Positions 34,216 to 46,273 of a DNA stretch of 64,000 nt are shown here, piece by piece. This stretch comes from Limnomonas spitsbergensis (lineage: Eukaryota > Chlorophyta > Chlorophyceae > Chlamydomonadales). The notes beneath the pieces were generated by a model. That model made no database searches. It was not told the origin of the DNA and was given only the letters and a program-made list of their open reading frames with translations. Position 1 is the first letter of the stretch. Each line of letters starts with the position of its first letter. The stretch spans positions 248,001-312,000 of the forward strand of contig JAYJMM010000039.1 of NCBI GenBank assembly GCA_037349105.1. The letters run 5' to 3'. Made by a program: the position numbers and the translations under genes.

Positions 34216-35412
34216 GACCACTTTTCATTGGAATTTCAAGTTAAATTGAAATGGAATTTAAATGCATCGACATTCCCCGGGGGCGTGACGCAAGCTACCG
34301 ACCAGGCAACCGACGCTGCTCCTTGCAAAAATCCCCGGGGCGTGTCGCTGCCTACCGGCCAGGCTACCGGCCTTGCAAACCAGGGACGTGACGTACATAA
34401 CCGACGCTATTGGGCTCAGGTCTCAGGGCCAAGGGGATCTTATAAGATATGTTGATAATTTTCGTACTTGGTGAAGCTACAGGTCAATGACGTTACACCA
34501 CTGGGCCATGCTGCAAAGCTTGGCCGCGTCGGCGTCCAACAGTAAGGTTGGAAACTAAAGAGAGAGAGGAAAGAGACCCCCTAAAAAAACAAAAAGGCCT
34601 AATCCCCATTCCAACTACCGGAAGCTAAAGACGTCTGGGCCAAGCTCAAAAGACTCGGCCGCGGAAACTACAGGTGATTTGTGTTTAGAGGGTAGCCAAA
34701 GCTGAGATAGATGTTACAGGTTTTGGGGGAACATAGCCCTGTTTCATTCAATTTATTATGATGCATATTTCTTCTGTTAGCCCGCTTAAAATCCGTGCGC
34801 ATCGCTGGAAATTAATCTGAGTTCCTGTTGCACAATTTCCCCCCCGTAACAAAAGCGTTCAGAAGACCGGCAAAACTGAAATACGGTAGTGACATGTTCA
34901 GAAAAGCAGGTTCAGCCGTCAGTGTTTCAATACATTATGGCTGAGAAGTCCCATTTTTTCGCTCGAAGGGAGGACCGGTAGGTGTAGCTCCCTGGATTCC
35001 TACATTGTTTATATAAGAGCCCGCCAGACTACCTTGGGAGGGCTCGGAGACCAAACGTTGACCGGGCTCAAAGCTTAGGCGAGCTGCACTCACCCTTGGA
35101 GGCATGCATGGATGCATGATACAAACTGAACCCAGCCCCCCATGGACAGATACCTCCATTTGAGTCCATGATAAATGCCAAGAGGACGTTGCTACAATTG
35201 GAGTACAACATCCCCCCTAGCCTTCGAATCGACCCACGTACACACACCTCGGAAATATAGCGGTCCCTAGATCCGATTCGGTCGTGGTGTCGACAGTTGG
35301 GTATGATCCGAGTGTGTGTGCGTGACAATTTGGTAGTGAACAACTCGATGAACGTTTCGCCCCGAGGACTACCAGCCAAGTCACACAGAAGAGCGAAGCC
35401 AATCCATACACG
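34216..35412. other. No gene recognised; dispersed-repeat debris
   Basis: A copy of the dispersed core (GGGCCATGCTGCAAAGCTTG near 34503, then GGCCGCGTCGGCGTCC) is the main recognisable item. This side would hold the original 3' UTR of the CZIB gene, displaced by the SINE-like insertion. Confidence 0.4.
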
Positions 35413-35428
35413 AACCTTATTTGTGCAG

Positions 35429-35644
35429 AGGTTGAGGGATCGAACCCGCCACACGATCTTCTCTCTCCCCTCGCCTAGAGCGCCGGGTTCCATGTTCCTG
35501 CCCCCTCACATAGGAGGATGGCATGGCTGTACCATAGCCCAGGCTGTGCATGGAAGCTGGAATTGAGCCTAGTCAGATTCCCTATCAGCCCCACGTGGCC
35601 AAGAGTTCAGCAGGGCCCAGCGGGTATGCATCGTTCTAAACACT
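35429..35644. mobile_element. SINE-like insertion with 16-bp target duplication over a stop codon
   Basis: Flanks are 35413-35428 and 35645-35660 (AACC[T/C]TATTTGTGCAG, one mismatch). The right flank contains the stop codon and last codons of the CZIB gene. The left end, read on the minus strand, has a perfect tRNA B-box word GGTTCGATCCC. The other end is GTTCTAA. A truncated second copy is at 31019-31197. Confidence 0.75.
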
Positions 35645-35648
35645 AACC

Positions 35649-38600
35649 CTATTTGTGCAGCTCGAACTTCCCCTCAATCTTATACACCCCCACGCTCTCT
35701 CCCAGCTTCTCATCATAGTCGGTCCATTCCAAGTCCTGCAGATCCACGTCAGGGAAGCGCGTGCCAGCAGTGCTCTCCACTTCCCAGTCTCCCTGCGGCG
35801 AAATTGTCATTCAAAACTCCAGGCGATTAAAAAACAAAGCACACGCATGTAGGTGCGCTCTTCTTTCCTCATCTCCACCTTTCTTTCCTCTTCAATGCCT
35901 TCAGCTTATTTCCCTCCCAACCCGTGAGTTGGGCGCGTACGCGGCCGAGCCGTTTTTCAGCAGGGCCCAGAGGAGTAATGTCATAGACACAAGCTGGTGT
36001 GTCCACAAGAGGGAGAGGCCATGCAACATTGCATAGTTAAGCTTGCTCAAGCAACAATTAAACTTCATCAAGTTTGTGTGTCTACAAGAGGGCGAGGCCA
36101 GGCATCACCACTTAGTTTAGCTTCCTCAAGCTACAATTCAGCTTCATCACACCCTACATCAGAGGTATCATGCCGCAGCAAGCCCTGCTGCCTGGGCCAG
36201 ATTGGCTGCCCATCGGCAACAAGAACTGGCTTGCTGAAGATTCAGACCTTCCGAAGAAGACTGTCTGTGTCCGGGCCCGTTCGGAAGAGGTTATTTCATC
36301 CAGATGAAGTGTGTAGCGATGTGGATTGGGGACATGGTTCCTTTTTCCGCCCCCTGCCTCCCCGCATCCCCAAGTCCGAACACAAGTCAAAGGGACACCC
36401 TACCAAACCCACCTCAGGTCTAAAAGCATACGGCTCCAAGCCTCTGCACTCAAACAAAGCAGTCGGCACCCACTTGTCATTGTCAGCCTCTGCAGCCAAC
36501 ACATCCAAAAGGGTTTTCAGCTTTCAGGGGGGGTATTTCAGGTTTCAGGATCACAAGCATTGTACGGCTCCAGGCCTCTGCAATCAAACATTGTACGGCT
36601 CCAGGCCTCTGCAATCAAACATTGTACGGCTCCAAGCCTCTGCAATCAATCATTGTACGGCTCCAAGCCTCTGCAATCAAAGAGAAAGAAAGAAAACTAC
36701 GCCCCGCAAGAGCGTGAGGGTTAAGGAAACAGTGCAGCATGGGCGTAGGCCGCGTCCGCGCCGTTAACATCATCATAGCAATCAAACAAGACCAGCGGCA
36801 CCAACATGCCATGGTCATCAGCGTCCGCGGCTGGCAGATATACTAGGGGTTATGGGTTTAGTTGAAGGGATCAGGATCAGGATCAGGATAAAGTAGGGCT
36901 CTCCAAGGTCTATATGGGGAATGGAAAGACAATCCGATGGGGATATGATACGGCTCCCCTTGGCATTCCCTGGGGATCCAGGGGGATATGGTGGGGCTCC
37001 CCTTGGCATTCCCTGGGATCCAGGGGGATATGGTGGGGCTCCCCTTGGCATTCCCTGGGGATCCAGGGGGATATGGTGGGGCTCCCCTTGGCATTCCCTG
37101 GGGATCCAGGGGGATATGGTGGGGCTCCCCTAGGCATTCCCTGGGGATCCAGGGGGATATGGTGGGGCTCCAGTTGGCATTCCCTGGGGATCCAGGGGGA
37201 TATGGTGGGGCTCCCCTTGGCATTCCCTGGGGATCCAGGGGGATATGGTGGGGCTCCCCTTGGCATTCCCTGGGGATCCAGGGGGATATGGTGGGGCTCC
37301 CCTTGGCATTCCCTGGGATCCAGGGGGATATGGTGGGACTCCCCTTGGCATTCCCTGGGGATCCAGGGGGATATAGTGGGGCTCCCCTTGGCATTCCCTG
37401 GGGATCCAGGGGGATATGGTGGGACTCCCCTTGGCATTCCCTGGGATCCAGGGGGATATGGTGGGGCTCCCCTTGGCATTCCCTGGGGATCCAGGGGGAT
37501 ATGGTGGGGCTCCCCTTGGCATTCCCTGGGATCCAGGGGGATATGGTGGGACTCCCCTTGGCATTCCCTGGGATCCAGGGGGATATGGTGGGGCTCCCCT
37601 TGGCATTCCCTGGGGTTCCAGGGGGATATGGTGGGGCTCCCCTTGGCATTCCCTGGGGATCCAGGGGGATATGGTGGGGCTCCCCTTGGCATTCTCTGGG
37701 ATCCAGGGGGATATGGTGGGGCTCCCCTTGGCATTCCCTGGGATCCAGGGGGATATGGTGGGGCTCCCCTTGGCATTCCCTGGGAATCCAGGGGGATATG
37801 GTGGGGCTCCCCTTGGCATTCCCTGGGGATCCAGGGGGATATGGTGGGGCTCCCCTTGGCATTCCCTGGGATCCAGGGGGATATGGTGGGGCTCCCCTTG
37901 GCATTCCCTGGGATCCAGGGGGATATGGTGGGACTCCCCTTGGCATTCCCTGGGGATCCAGGGGGATATGGTGGGGCTCCCCTTGGCATTCCCTGGGATC
38001 CAGGGGGATATGGTGGGGCTCCCCTTGGCATTCCCTGGGGATCCAGGGGGATATGGTGGGGCTCCCCTTGGCATTCCCTGGGATCCAGGGGGATATGGTG
38101 GGACTCCCCTTGGCATTCCCTGGGGATCCAGGGGGATATGGTGGGGCTCCCCTTGGCATTCCCTGGGGATCCAGGGGGATATGGTGGGACTCCCCTTGGC
38201 ATTCCCTGGGGATCCAGGGGGATATGGTGGGGCTCCCCTTGGCATTCCCTGGGATCCAGTGGGATATGGTGGGGCTCTCCTTGGCATTCCCTGGGATCCA
38301 GGGGGATATGGTGGGACTCCCCTTGGCATTCCCTGGGATCCAGGGGGATATGGTGGGGCTCCCCTTGGCATTCCCTGGGGTTCCAGGGGGATATGGTGGG
38401 GCTCCCCTTGGCATTCCCTGGGGATCCAGGGGGATATGGTGGGGCTCCCCTTGGCATTCTCTGGGATCCAGGGGGATATGGTGGGACTCCCCTTGGCATT
38501 CCCTGGGATCCAGGGGGATATGGTGGGGCTCCCCTTGGCATTCCCTGGGGATCCAGGGGGATATGGTGGGGCTCCCCTTGGCATTCCCTGGGGATCCAGG

Positions 38601-41600
38601 GGGATATGGTGGGGCTCCCCTTGGCATTCCCTGGGGATCCAGGGGGATATGGTGGGACTCCCCTTGGCATTCCCTGGGGATCCAGGGGGATATGGTGGGG
38701 CTCCCCTTGGCATTCCCTGGGATCCAGGGGGATATGGTGGGGCTCCCCTTGGCATTCCCTGGGGATCCAGGGGGATATGGTGGGGCTCCCCTTGGCATTC
38801 CCTGGGATCCAGGGGGATATGGTGGGACTCCCCTTGGCATTCCCTGGGGATCCAGGGGGATAGGGTGGGACTCCCCTTGGCATTCCCTGGGATCCAGGGG
38901 GATATGGTGGGGCTCCCCTTGGCATTCCCTGGGGATCCAGGGGGATATGGTGGGGCTCCCCTTGGCATTCCCTGGGGATCCAGGGGGATATGGTGGGGCT
39001 CCCCTTGGCATTCCCTGGGATCCAGGGGGATATGGTGGGGCTCCCCTTGGCATTCCCTGGGATCCAGGGGGATATGGTGGGGCTCCCCTTGGCATTCCCT
39101 GGGGATCCAGGGGGATATGGTGGGGCTCCCCTTGGCATTCCCTGGGGATCCAGGGGGATATGGTGGGGCTCCCCTTGGCATTCCCTGGGATCCAGGGGGA
39201 TATGGTGGGACTCCCTTTGGCATTCCCTGGGATCCAGGGGGATATGGTGGGGCTCCCCTTGGCATTCCCTGGGGATCCAGGGGGATATGGTGGGGCTCCC
39301 CTTGGCATTCCCTGGGGATCCAGGGGGATATGGTGGGGCTCCCCTTGGCATTCCCTGGGGATCCAGGGGGATATGGTGGGGCTCCCCTTGGCATTCCCTG
39401 GGATCCAGGGGGATATGTTGGGGCTCCCCTTGGCATTCCCTGGGATCCAGGGGGATATGGTGGGACTCCCCTTGGCATTCCCTGGGGATCCAGGGGGATA
39501 TGGTGGGGCTCCCCTTGGCATTCCCTGGGGATCCAGGGGGATATGGTGGGGCTCCCCTTGGCATTCACTGGGGATCCAGGGGGATATGGTGGGGCTCCCC
39601 TTGGCATTCCCTGGGATCCAGGGGGATATGGTGGGGCTCTCCTTGGCATTCCCTGGGATCCAGGGGGATATGGTGGGGCTCCCCTTGGCATTCCCTGGGA
39701 TCCAGGGGGATATGGTGGGACTCCCCTTGGCATTCCCTGGGGATCCAGGGGGATATGGTGGGGCTCCCCTTGGCATTCCCTGGGGATCCAGGGGGATATG
39801 GTGGGACTCCCCTTGGCATTCCCTGGGGATCCAGGGGGATATGGTGGGGCTCCCCTTGGCATTCCCTGGGATCCAGTGGGATATGGTGGGGCTCTCCTTG
39901 GCATTCCCTGGGATCCAGGGGGATATGGTGGGACTCCCCTTGGCATTCCCTGGGATCCAGGGGGATATGGTGGGGCTCCCCTTGGCATTCCCTGGGGTTC
40001 CAGGGGGATATGGTGGGGCTCCCCTTGGCATTCCCTGGGGATCCAGGGGGATATGGTGGGGCTCCCCTTGGCATTCTCTGGGATCCAGGGGGATATGGTG
40101 GGACTCCCCTTGGCATTCCCTGGGGATCCAGGGGGATATGGTGGGGCTCCCCTTGGCATTCCCTGGGGATCCAGGGGGATATGGTGGGGCTCCCCTTGGC
40201 ATTCCCTGGGGATCCAGGGGGATATGGTGGGGCTCCCCTTGGCATTCCCTGGGGATCCAGGGGGATATGGTGGGACTCCCCTTGGCATTCCCTGGGGATC
40301 CAGGGGGATATGGTGGGGCTCCCCTTGGCATTCCCTGGGATCCAGGGGGATATGGTGGGGCTCCCCTTGGCATTCCCTGGGGATCCAGGGGGATATGGTG
40401 GGGCTCCCCTTGGCATTCCCTGGGATCCAGGGGGATATGGTGGGACTCCCCTTGGCATTCCCTGGGGATCCAGGGGGATAGGGTGGGACTCCCCTTGGCA
40501 TTCCCTGGGATCCAGGGGGATATGGTGGGGCTCCCCTTGGCATTCCCTGGGGATCCAGGGGGATATGGTGGGGCTCCCCTTGGCATTCCCTGGGGATCCA
40601 GGGGGATATGGTGGGGCTCCCCTTGGCATTCCCTGGGATCCAGGGGGATATGGTGGGGCTCCCCTTGGCATTCCCTGGGATCCAGGGGGATATGGTGGGG
40701 CTCCCCTTGGCATTCCCTGGGGATCCAGGGGGATATGGTGGGGCTCCCCTTGGCATTCCCTGGGGATCCAGGGGGATATGGTGGGGCTCCCCTTGGCATT
40801 CCCTGGGATCCAGGGGGATATGGTGGGACTCCCTTTGGCATTCCCTGGGATCCAGGGGGATATGGTGGGGCTCCCCTTGGCATTCCCTGGGGATCCAGGG
40901 GGATATGGTGGGGCTCCCCTTGGCATTCCCTGGGGATCCAGGGGGATATGGTGGGGCTCCCCTTGGCATTCCCTGGGGATCCAGGGGGATATGGTGGGGC
41001 TCCCCTTGGCATTCCCTGGGATCCAGGGGGATATGTTGGGGCTCCCCTTGGCATTCCCTGGGATCCAGGGGGATATGGTGGGACTCCCCTTGGCATTCCC
41101 TGGGGATCCAGGGGGATATGGTGGGGCTCCCCTTGGCATTCCCTGGGGATCCAGGGGGATATGGTGGGGCTCCCCTTGGCATTCCCTGGGGATCCAGGGG
41201 GATATGGTGGGGCTCCCCTTGGCATTCCCTGGGATCCAGGGGGATATGGTGGGGCTCTCCTTGGCATTCCCTGGGATCCAGGGGGATATGGTGGGACTCC
41301 CCTTGGCATTCCCTGGGGATCCAGGGGGATATGGTGGGACTCCCCTTGGCATTCCCTGGGGATCCAGGGGGATATGGTGGGACTCCCCTTGGCATTCCCT
41401 GGGGATCCAGGGGGATATGGTGGGGCTCTCCTTGGCATTCCCTGGGATCCAGGGGGATATGGTGGGACTCCCCTTGGCATTCCCTGGGGATCCAGGGGGA
41501 TATGGAGGGGCTCCCCTTGGCATTCCCTGGGATCCAGGGGGATATGGTGGGACTCCCCTTGGCATTCCCTGGGGATCCAGGGGGATATGGTGGGGCTCCC

Positions 41601-44600
41601 CTTGGCATTCCCTGGGATCCAGGGGGATATGGTGGGGCTCTCCTTGGCATTCCCTGGGGATCCAGGGGGATATGGTGGGGCTCTCCTTGGCATTCCTTGG
41701 GATCCAGGGGGATATGGTGGGGCTCTCCTTGGCATTCCCTGGGATCCAGGGGGATATGGTGGGGCTCCCCTTGGCATTCCCTGGGATCCAGGGGGATATG
41801 GTGGGGCTCTCCTTGGCATTCCCTGGGGATCCAGGGGGATATGGTGGGGCTCTCCTTGGCATTCCTTGGGATCCAGGGGGATATGGTGGGGCTCTCCTTG
41901 GCATTCCCTGGGATCCAGGGGGATATGGTGGGGCTCTCCTTGGCATTCCCTGGGATCCAGGGGGATATGGTGGGGCTCCCCTTGGCATTCCCTGGGGATC
42001 CAGGGGGATATGGTGGGGCTCCCCTTGGCATTCCCTGGGATCCAGGGGGATATGGTGGGGCTCTCCTTGGCATTCCCTGGGGATCCAGGGGGATATGGTG
42101 GAGCTCCCCTTGGCATTCCTTGGGGATCCAGGGGGATATGGTGGGGCTCCTCTTGGCATTCCCTGGGGTTCCAGGGGGATATGGTGGGGCTCCCCTTGGC
42201 ATTCCCTGGGATCCAGGGGGATATGGTGGGGCTCTCCTTGGCATTCCCTGGGATCCAGGGGGATATGGTGGGACTCCCCTTGGCATTCCCTGGGGATCCA
42301 GGGGGATATGGAGGGGCTCCCCTTGGCATTCCCTGGGATCCAGGGGGATATGGTGGGACTCCCCTTGGCATTCCCTGGGGATCCAGGGGGATATGGTGGG
42401 ACTCCCCTTGGCATTCCCTGGGATCCAGGGGGATATGGTGGGACTCCCCTTGGCATTCCCTGGGATCCAGGGGGATATGGTGGGGCTCCCCTTGGCATTC
42501 CCTGGGATCCAGGGGGATATGGTGGGGCTCCCCTTGGCATTCCCTGGGGATCCAGGGGGATATGGTGGGGCTCCCCTTGGCATTCCCTGGGGATCCAGGG
42601 GGATATGGTGGGGCTCCCCTTGGCATTCCCTGGGGATCCAGGGGGATATGGTGGGGCTCCCCTTGGCATTCCCTGGGGATCCAGGGGGATATGGTGGGAC
42701 TCCCCTTGGCATTCCCTGGGATCCAGGGGGATATGGTGGGGCTCCCCTTGGCATTCCCTGGGATCCAGGGGGATATGGTGGGGCTCCTTTTGGCATTCCC
42801 TGGGGATCCAGGGGGATATGGTGGGGCTCCCCTTGGCATTCCCTGGGGATCCAGGGGGATATGGTGGGGCTCCCCTTGGCATTCCCTGGGGATCCAGGGG
42901 GATATGGTGGGGCTCCCCTTGGCATTCCCTGGGGATCCAGGGGGATATGGTGGGACTCCCCTTGGCATTCCCTGGGATCCAGGGGGATATGGTGGGGCTC
43001 CCCTTGGCATTCCCTGGGATCCAGGGGGATATGGTGGGGCTCCCCTTGGCATTCCCTGGGGATCCAGGGGGATATGGTGGGGCTCCCCTTGGCATTCCCT
43101 GGGGATCCAGGGGGATATGGTGGGGCTCCCCTTGGCATTCCCTGGGGATCCATGGGGATATGGTAGGGCTCCCCTTGGCATTCCCTGGGGATCCAGGGGG
43201 ATATGGTGGGGCTCTACCACGGCTTCACCGGAGGGCCCCTTCCCTCACCGGTGACATCTCTTGTCACGACCCCCTTGATTGTGGTCAGGCTAGCCGACCC
43301 GTCCCTCTTACTGTCTTTCCACTTCATGAGAAAGTTGACAGACGCTTTCCTGCAATCAGGAGGTCAAACAAAAAGGTTTGAACCCTAAACCCTCTCCTGC
43401 AGTCAGGAGGTCAACAAAAGGGTTTGAGCCCCAACCCCTCTCCTGCAATCAGGAGGTCAAACAAAAGGGTTTAAACCCTTAACCCTTTCCTACAGTCAGA
43501 AGGTCAAACAAAAGGGTTTGAACCCTAAACCCTCTCTTGCAGTCAGGAGGTCAACAAAAGGGTTTGAACCCTAAACCCTCTCCTGCAGTCAGGAGGTCAA
43601 CAAAAGGGTTTGAACCCTAAACCCTCTCCTGTAGTCAGGAGGTCAACAAAAGGGTTTGAACCCTTAACCCTCTCCTGCAGTCAGGAGGTCAACAAAAGGG
43701 TTTGAACCCTAAACCCTCTCCTGTAGTCAGGAGGTCAACAAAAGGGTTTGAATCCTAAACCCTCTCCTGTAGTCAGGAGGTCAACAAAAGGGTTTGAACC
43801 CTAAACCCTCTCCTGTAGTCAGGAGGTCAACAAAAGGGTTTGAACCCTTAACCCTCTCCTGCAGTCAGGAGGTCAACAAAAGGGTTTGAACCCTAAACCC
43901 TTTCCTGCAGTCAGAAGGTCAACAAAAGGGTTTGAACCCTAAACCCTCTCCTGCAGTCAGGAGGTCAACAAAAGGGTTTGAACCCTAAACCCTCTCCTGT
44001 AGTCAGGAGGTCAACAAAAGGGTTTGAACCCTTAACCCTCTCCTGCACTCAGGAGGTCAACAAAAGGGTTTGAACCCTTAACCCTCTCCTGTAGTCAGGA
44101 GGTCAACAAAAGGGTTTGAACCCTTAACCCTCTCCTGCAGTCAGGAGGTCAACAAAAGGGTTTGAGCCCTAAACCCTCTCCTGTAGTCAGGAGGTCAACA
44201 AAAGGGTTTGAACCCTAAACCCTCTCCTGTAGTCAGGAGGTCAACAAAAGGGTTTGAACCCTTAACCCTCTCCTGCAGTCAGGAGGTCAACAAAAGGGTT
44301 TGAACCCTTAACCCTCTCCTGCAGTCAGGAGGTCAACAAAAGGGTTTGAACCCTTAACCCTCTCCTGCAGTCAGGAGGTCATCAAAAGGGTTTGAAACCT
44401 TAACCCTCTCCTGTAGTCAGGAGGTCAACAAAAGGGTTTGAACCCTAAACCCTCTCCTGCAGTCAGGAGGTCAACAAAAGGGTTTGAACCCTTAACCCTG
44501 TCATGCACTCAGAGGGTCAAACAATGTTTCATCCCCCTACTTGTATCCCTGCAAATTTGTGTATCACGGACCCCTAAACCCTTCACCTAAACCCTACCAT

Positions 44601-44867
44601 GGTTCACATCACTCACATTTAGAGAGCCCCCCCCCATTCAACTCACGCACCTTCCATCCCCCTGTGCCTGACAGAATTTAACCCGCCAAGGCTAAGGAGC
44701 GGGGCAGAAGCCTCCATGAAAAAATAAAAATAGCTCATGTACGGCACACCTGACAGCATTTGCTTTAGTTGCTTGACTTTCGAGTCACCACCCAGCCAGC
44801 CACCCAGCCAGCGACTCAGCCACCCACCCAGCCACCCACCCAACGACCCAGCCACCCACCCAGCCGC

Positions 44868-44898
<31 letters not shown>

Positions 44899-44899
44899 A

Positions 44900-44932
<33 letters not shown>

Positions 44933-44940
44933 CACCCATC

Positions 44941-44989
<49 letters not shown>

Positions 44990-46273
44990 TGCCAGCCACC
45001 CATTGACCCAGCCACCCACCCTCCGGAGACCTCCTCATTATTCGTCGAGTCCACGTGTATGCCCTCCCGGACATCATCGCCACCCACCTCGCGCACCTAC
45101 ACAACCACGCAGCGACAGCGTTCAACGAGCATGTATGAAATAGCTAGCTGGATTGATAAGAGAGCTGACCAGTTCAGCGAGCTTGAAAGAAAATAGCAGG
45201 AATGAAAAGAGAGCTGACCAATTCTGGTATGAGATGAAGGCAGGCTAAATTGGACGTCATCACTGTCAGGGAGGAGGAGGGGGAGGACAAGGGGGAGGGA
45301 AGAGCCGACTGATTCAACCAGTGGATACCCCAGCTATCGTAGCTGTTGTCTGGTATTCCACAGTGCCGGCAAGCCGCACACGAGGCTAGATGGTAGGTTA
45401 CCCAGTGCTAGGTCCAAACGGGTGCCTTCCTTAATTCCACGCCCCAGGGCGTATATCTTTATTTCTTTCTTGCTAGCTGTCCACCAGGCATGACCGCATG
45501 AGCGATGCATTTTACACGCCTGCTTAATGCGCGCCATAACCTTCTGGTCCCCTGGTGCTGGGTACTCAGGTTAAAAGTTCATAACCTGGTTTAAGAGTTC
45601 ATAACCTGGGTAAAAAGTTCGTATTCTTTACATCTGGCTTCAGAGTTCATATTCGTCATAACCTGGGTCAAGAGTTCATATTCTTCATAACATTAGTTAA
45701 AAGTTCATAACCTGGGTTTGAAGTTGAGGGTCACAGTCACAGGTGCAGGCTTCACGGTGTGGTTGATGGGTTTTTATGGTGGTGAGCATGAAGGTCGAAG
45801 AATCTGTCTTCTGGAAATTTGGCACGATACCCTCGGACTCCTCACCTCCATGGCATCATTAGCACTGCTTGTGATAAACCACTGATCGAGATAAAACACT
45901 GACCGAGATGTGAAAATGATACGCCCTGAGCAGTTTTTGCTTTAGTGACTGGTATACCAGCCTATCAGCTACAGTTCAGCTACACTGTGGCTCCGGCCAC
46001 AAGCCCCTGGTTCGGCCAGCCCTGCTGCTTGGGCCCCCGGCCGGAGGCTGGTCCAGGTTTGGTGGGAATCGGCCCAGGGGTGGCCGCGGGGCGGCCCAGC
46101 ATAGGTGGTCCGGTACCCACTGCAATAAACAAAGGCACTGAGACAGGGGTGAGGAAGCCACCCTAAATCGGCCTTAGCACTGGGTAAGCTGCCATACTGA
46201 CCGAGATACAGTAGCTGTTTGCTTTCAGCTTGAGGCGGCCGACATTCTCCAGCTCAGCCTTGATGAACAACAT
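35649..46273 (-). CDS. CZIB: CZIB/UPF0587 (DUF866) homologue with altered zinc motifs
   Basis: Exons: 46273-46202, 45096-45020, 43349-43249, 36489-36413, 35792-35649. All junctions keep phase, giving 156 residues against about 160 in the family. Landmarks in order: MLFIKAELENV, DSTNNEEVSGGKASVNF, KRDGSASL, FECRGLEPYAF, WTDYDEKLGESVGVY. The family is a small conserved eukaryotic protein whose fold holds zinc by two CXXC motifs. Here the second reads WKDS (residues 60-63) and the first CISV (22-25), so three of four cysteines are replaced. The first rests on an unusual GTCAGT donor after exon 1; the second lies inside an exon. A non-coding 5' exon, or one supplying an earlier Met, is possible because GTGTACATG follows a CAG acceptor. 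Introns hold four tandem arrays; the largest is 6.8 kb. Confidence 0.85.
35925..35990 (-). mobile_element. Copy of the dispersed GGGCCC..CGGCCG core
   Basis: Contains GCGGCCGAGCCG then TTCAGCAGGGCCCAGAGGAG, which aligns with the cores at 31150, 35600, 34500, 62950 and 63380. It lies in intron 4 of the CZIB gene. Confidence 0.5.
36548..36690 (-). repeat. Four tandem copies of part of CZIB exon 4
   Basis: On the minus strand each unit reads TTGCAGAGGCYTGGAGCCGT plus ACAATG(A/T)TTGA. Exon 4 (36489-36413) contains TGCAGAGGCTTGGAGCCGTA, so the units are copies of exon sequence placed just upstream of the exon's own acceptor, each with a TGCAG that could act as a false acceptor. Confidence 0.7.
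36713..36775. mobile_element. Single end of the inverted-repeat element family
   Basis: GTGAGGGTTAAGGAAACAG and GTAGGCCGCGTCCGCGCCGT match the left inverted end of the element at 22696. No matching second end was found nearby. Confidence 0.5.
36944..43215. repeat. 6.3-kb satellite, 42/43-bp unit, ~145 copies
   Basis: Unit: GGGATCCAGGGGGATATGG, TGGGGCTCCCCTTGGCATTC, CCT. Units differ in GGG versus GGGG before ATCC, giving 42 or 43 bp. A BamHI word (GGATCC) is in almost every unit. No frame contains a stop, hence open frames of 850-2,120 codons on both strands, none of them a credible gene. Marker variants show higher-order duplications of about 765 and 1,618 bp. It fills the third intron of the CZIB gene. 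Confidence 0.97.
43350..44515 (-). repeat. 46-bp array of the CZIB exon 3 acceptor, ~25 copies
   Basis: On the minus strand every unit carries TTGACCTCCTGACTGCAG|GA followed by GAGGGTTTAGGGTTCAAACC. The true acceptor of exon 3 is TTTGACCTCCTGATTGCAG|GAAAGCG. The array therefore repeats the pyrimidine stretch, the CAG and the first exon bases of the junction it adjoins. Confidence 0.85.
44790..45012 (-). repeat. (GGCTGGCT)n array starting at the CZIB exon 2 donor
   Basis: The donor GGAGG|GTGGGTGGCTGGG leads directly into GGCTGGCTGGGTGG-type repeats of about 220 bp (plus strand CCAGCCAGCC). Open frames rich in Gly-Trp-Leu-Ala or in Pro-Ala-Ser-Gln over it are by-products. Confidence 0.85.
45570..45715 (+). 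repeat. AGTTCATAACCTGG short repeat
   Basis: Seven diverged copies of AAAAGTTCATAACCTGGGTT, some changed to TTCATATTC, lie in intron 1 of the CZIB gene. Confidence 0.75.
45960..46120 (+). mobile_element. Short dispersed repeat, copy 3
   Basis: TATCAGCTACAGTTCAGCTA starts the copy, CTGCTTGGGCCCCCGGCCGG lies in the middle and GGTCCGGTACCC at the end: the same order of words as at 392 and 18391. It is close to the end of CZIB exon 1. Confidence 0.55.

Noticed and set aside
36858..43381. Frames of 649-2,120 codons on both strands
   Set aside because: The 42/43-bp satellite has no stop in any frame; several overlapping frames are equally open, and it lies inside the CZIB intron.
45022..45138. 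Plus-strand reading DLLIIRRVHVYALPDIIATH... ending in a stop at 45138
   Set aside because: It looks protein-like, but the minus strand of the same bases gives CZIB exon 2, which fits family sequence and splice phase with both neighbours.
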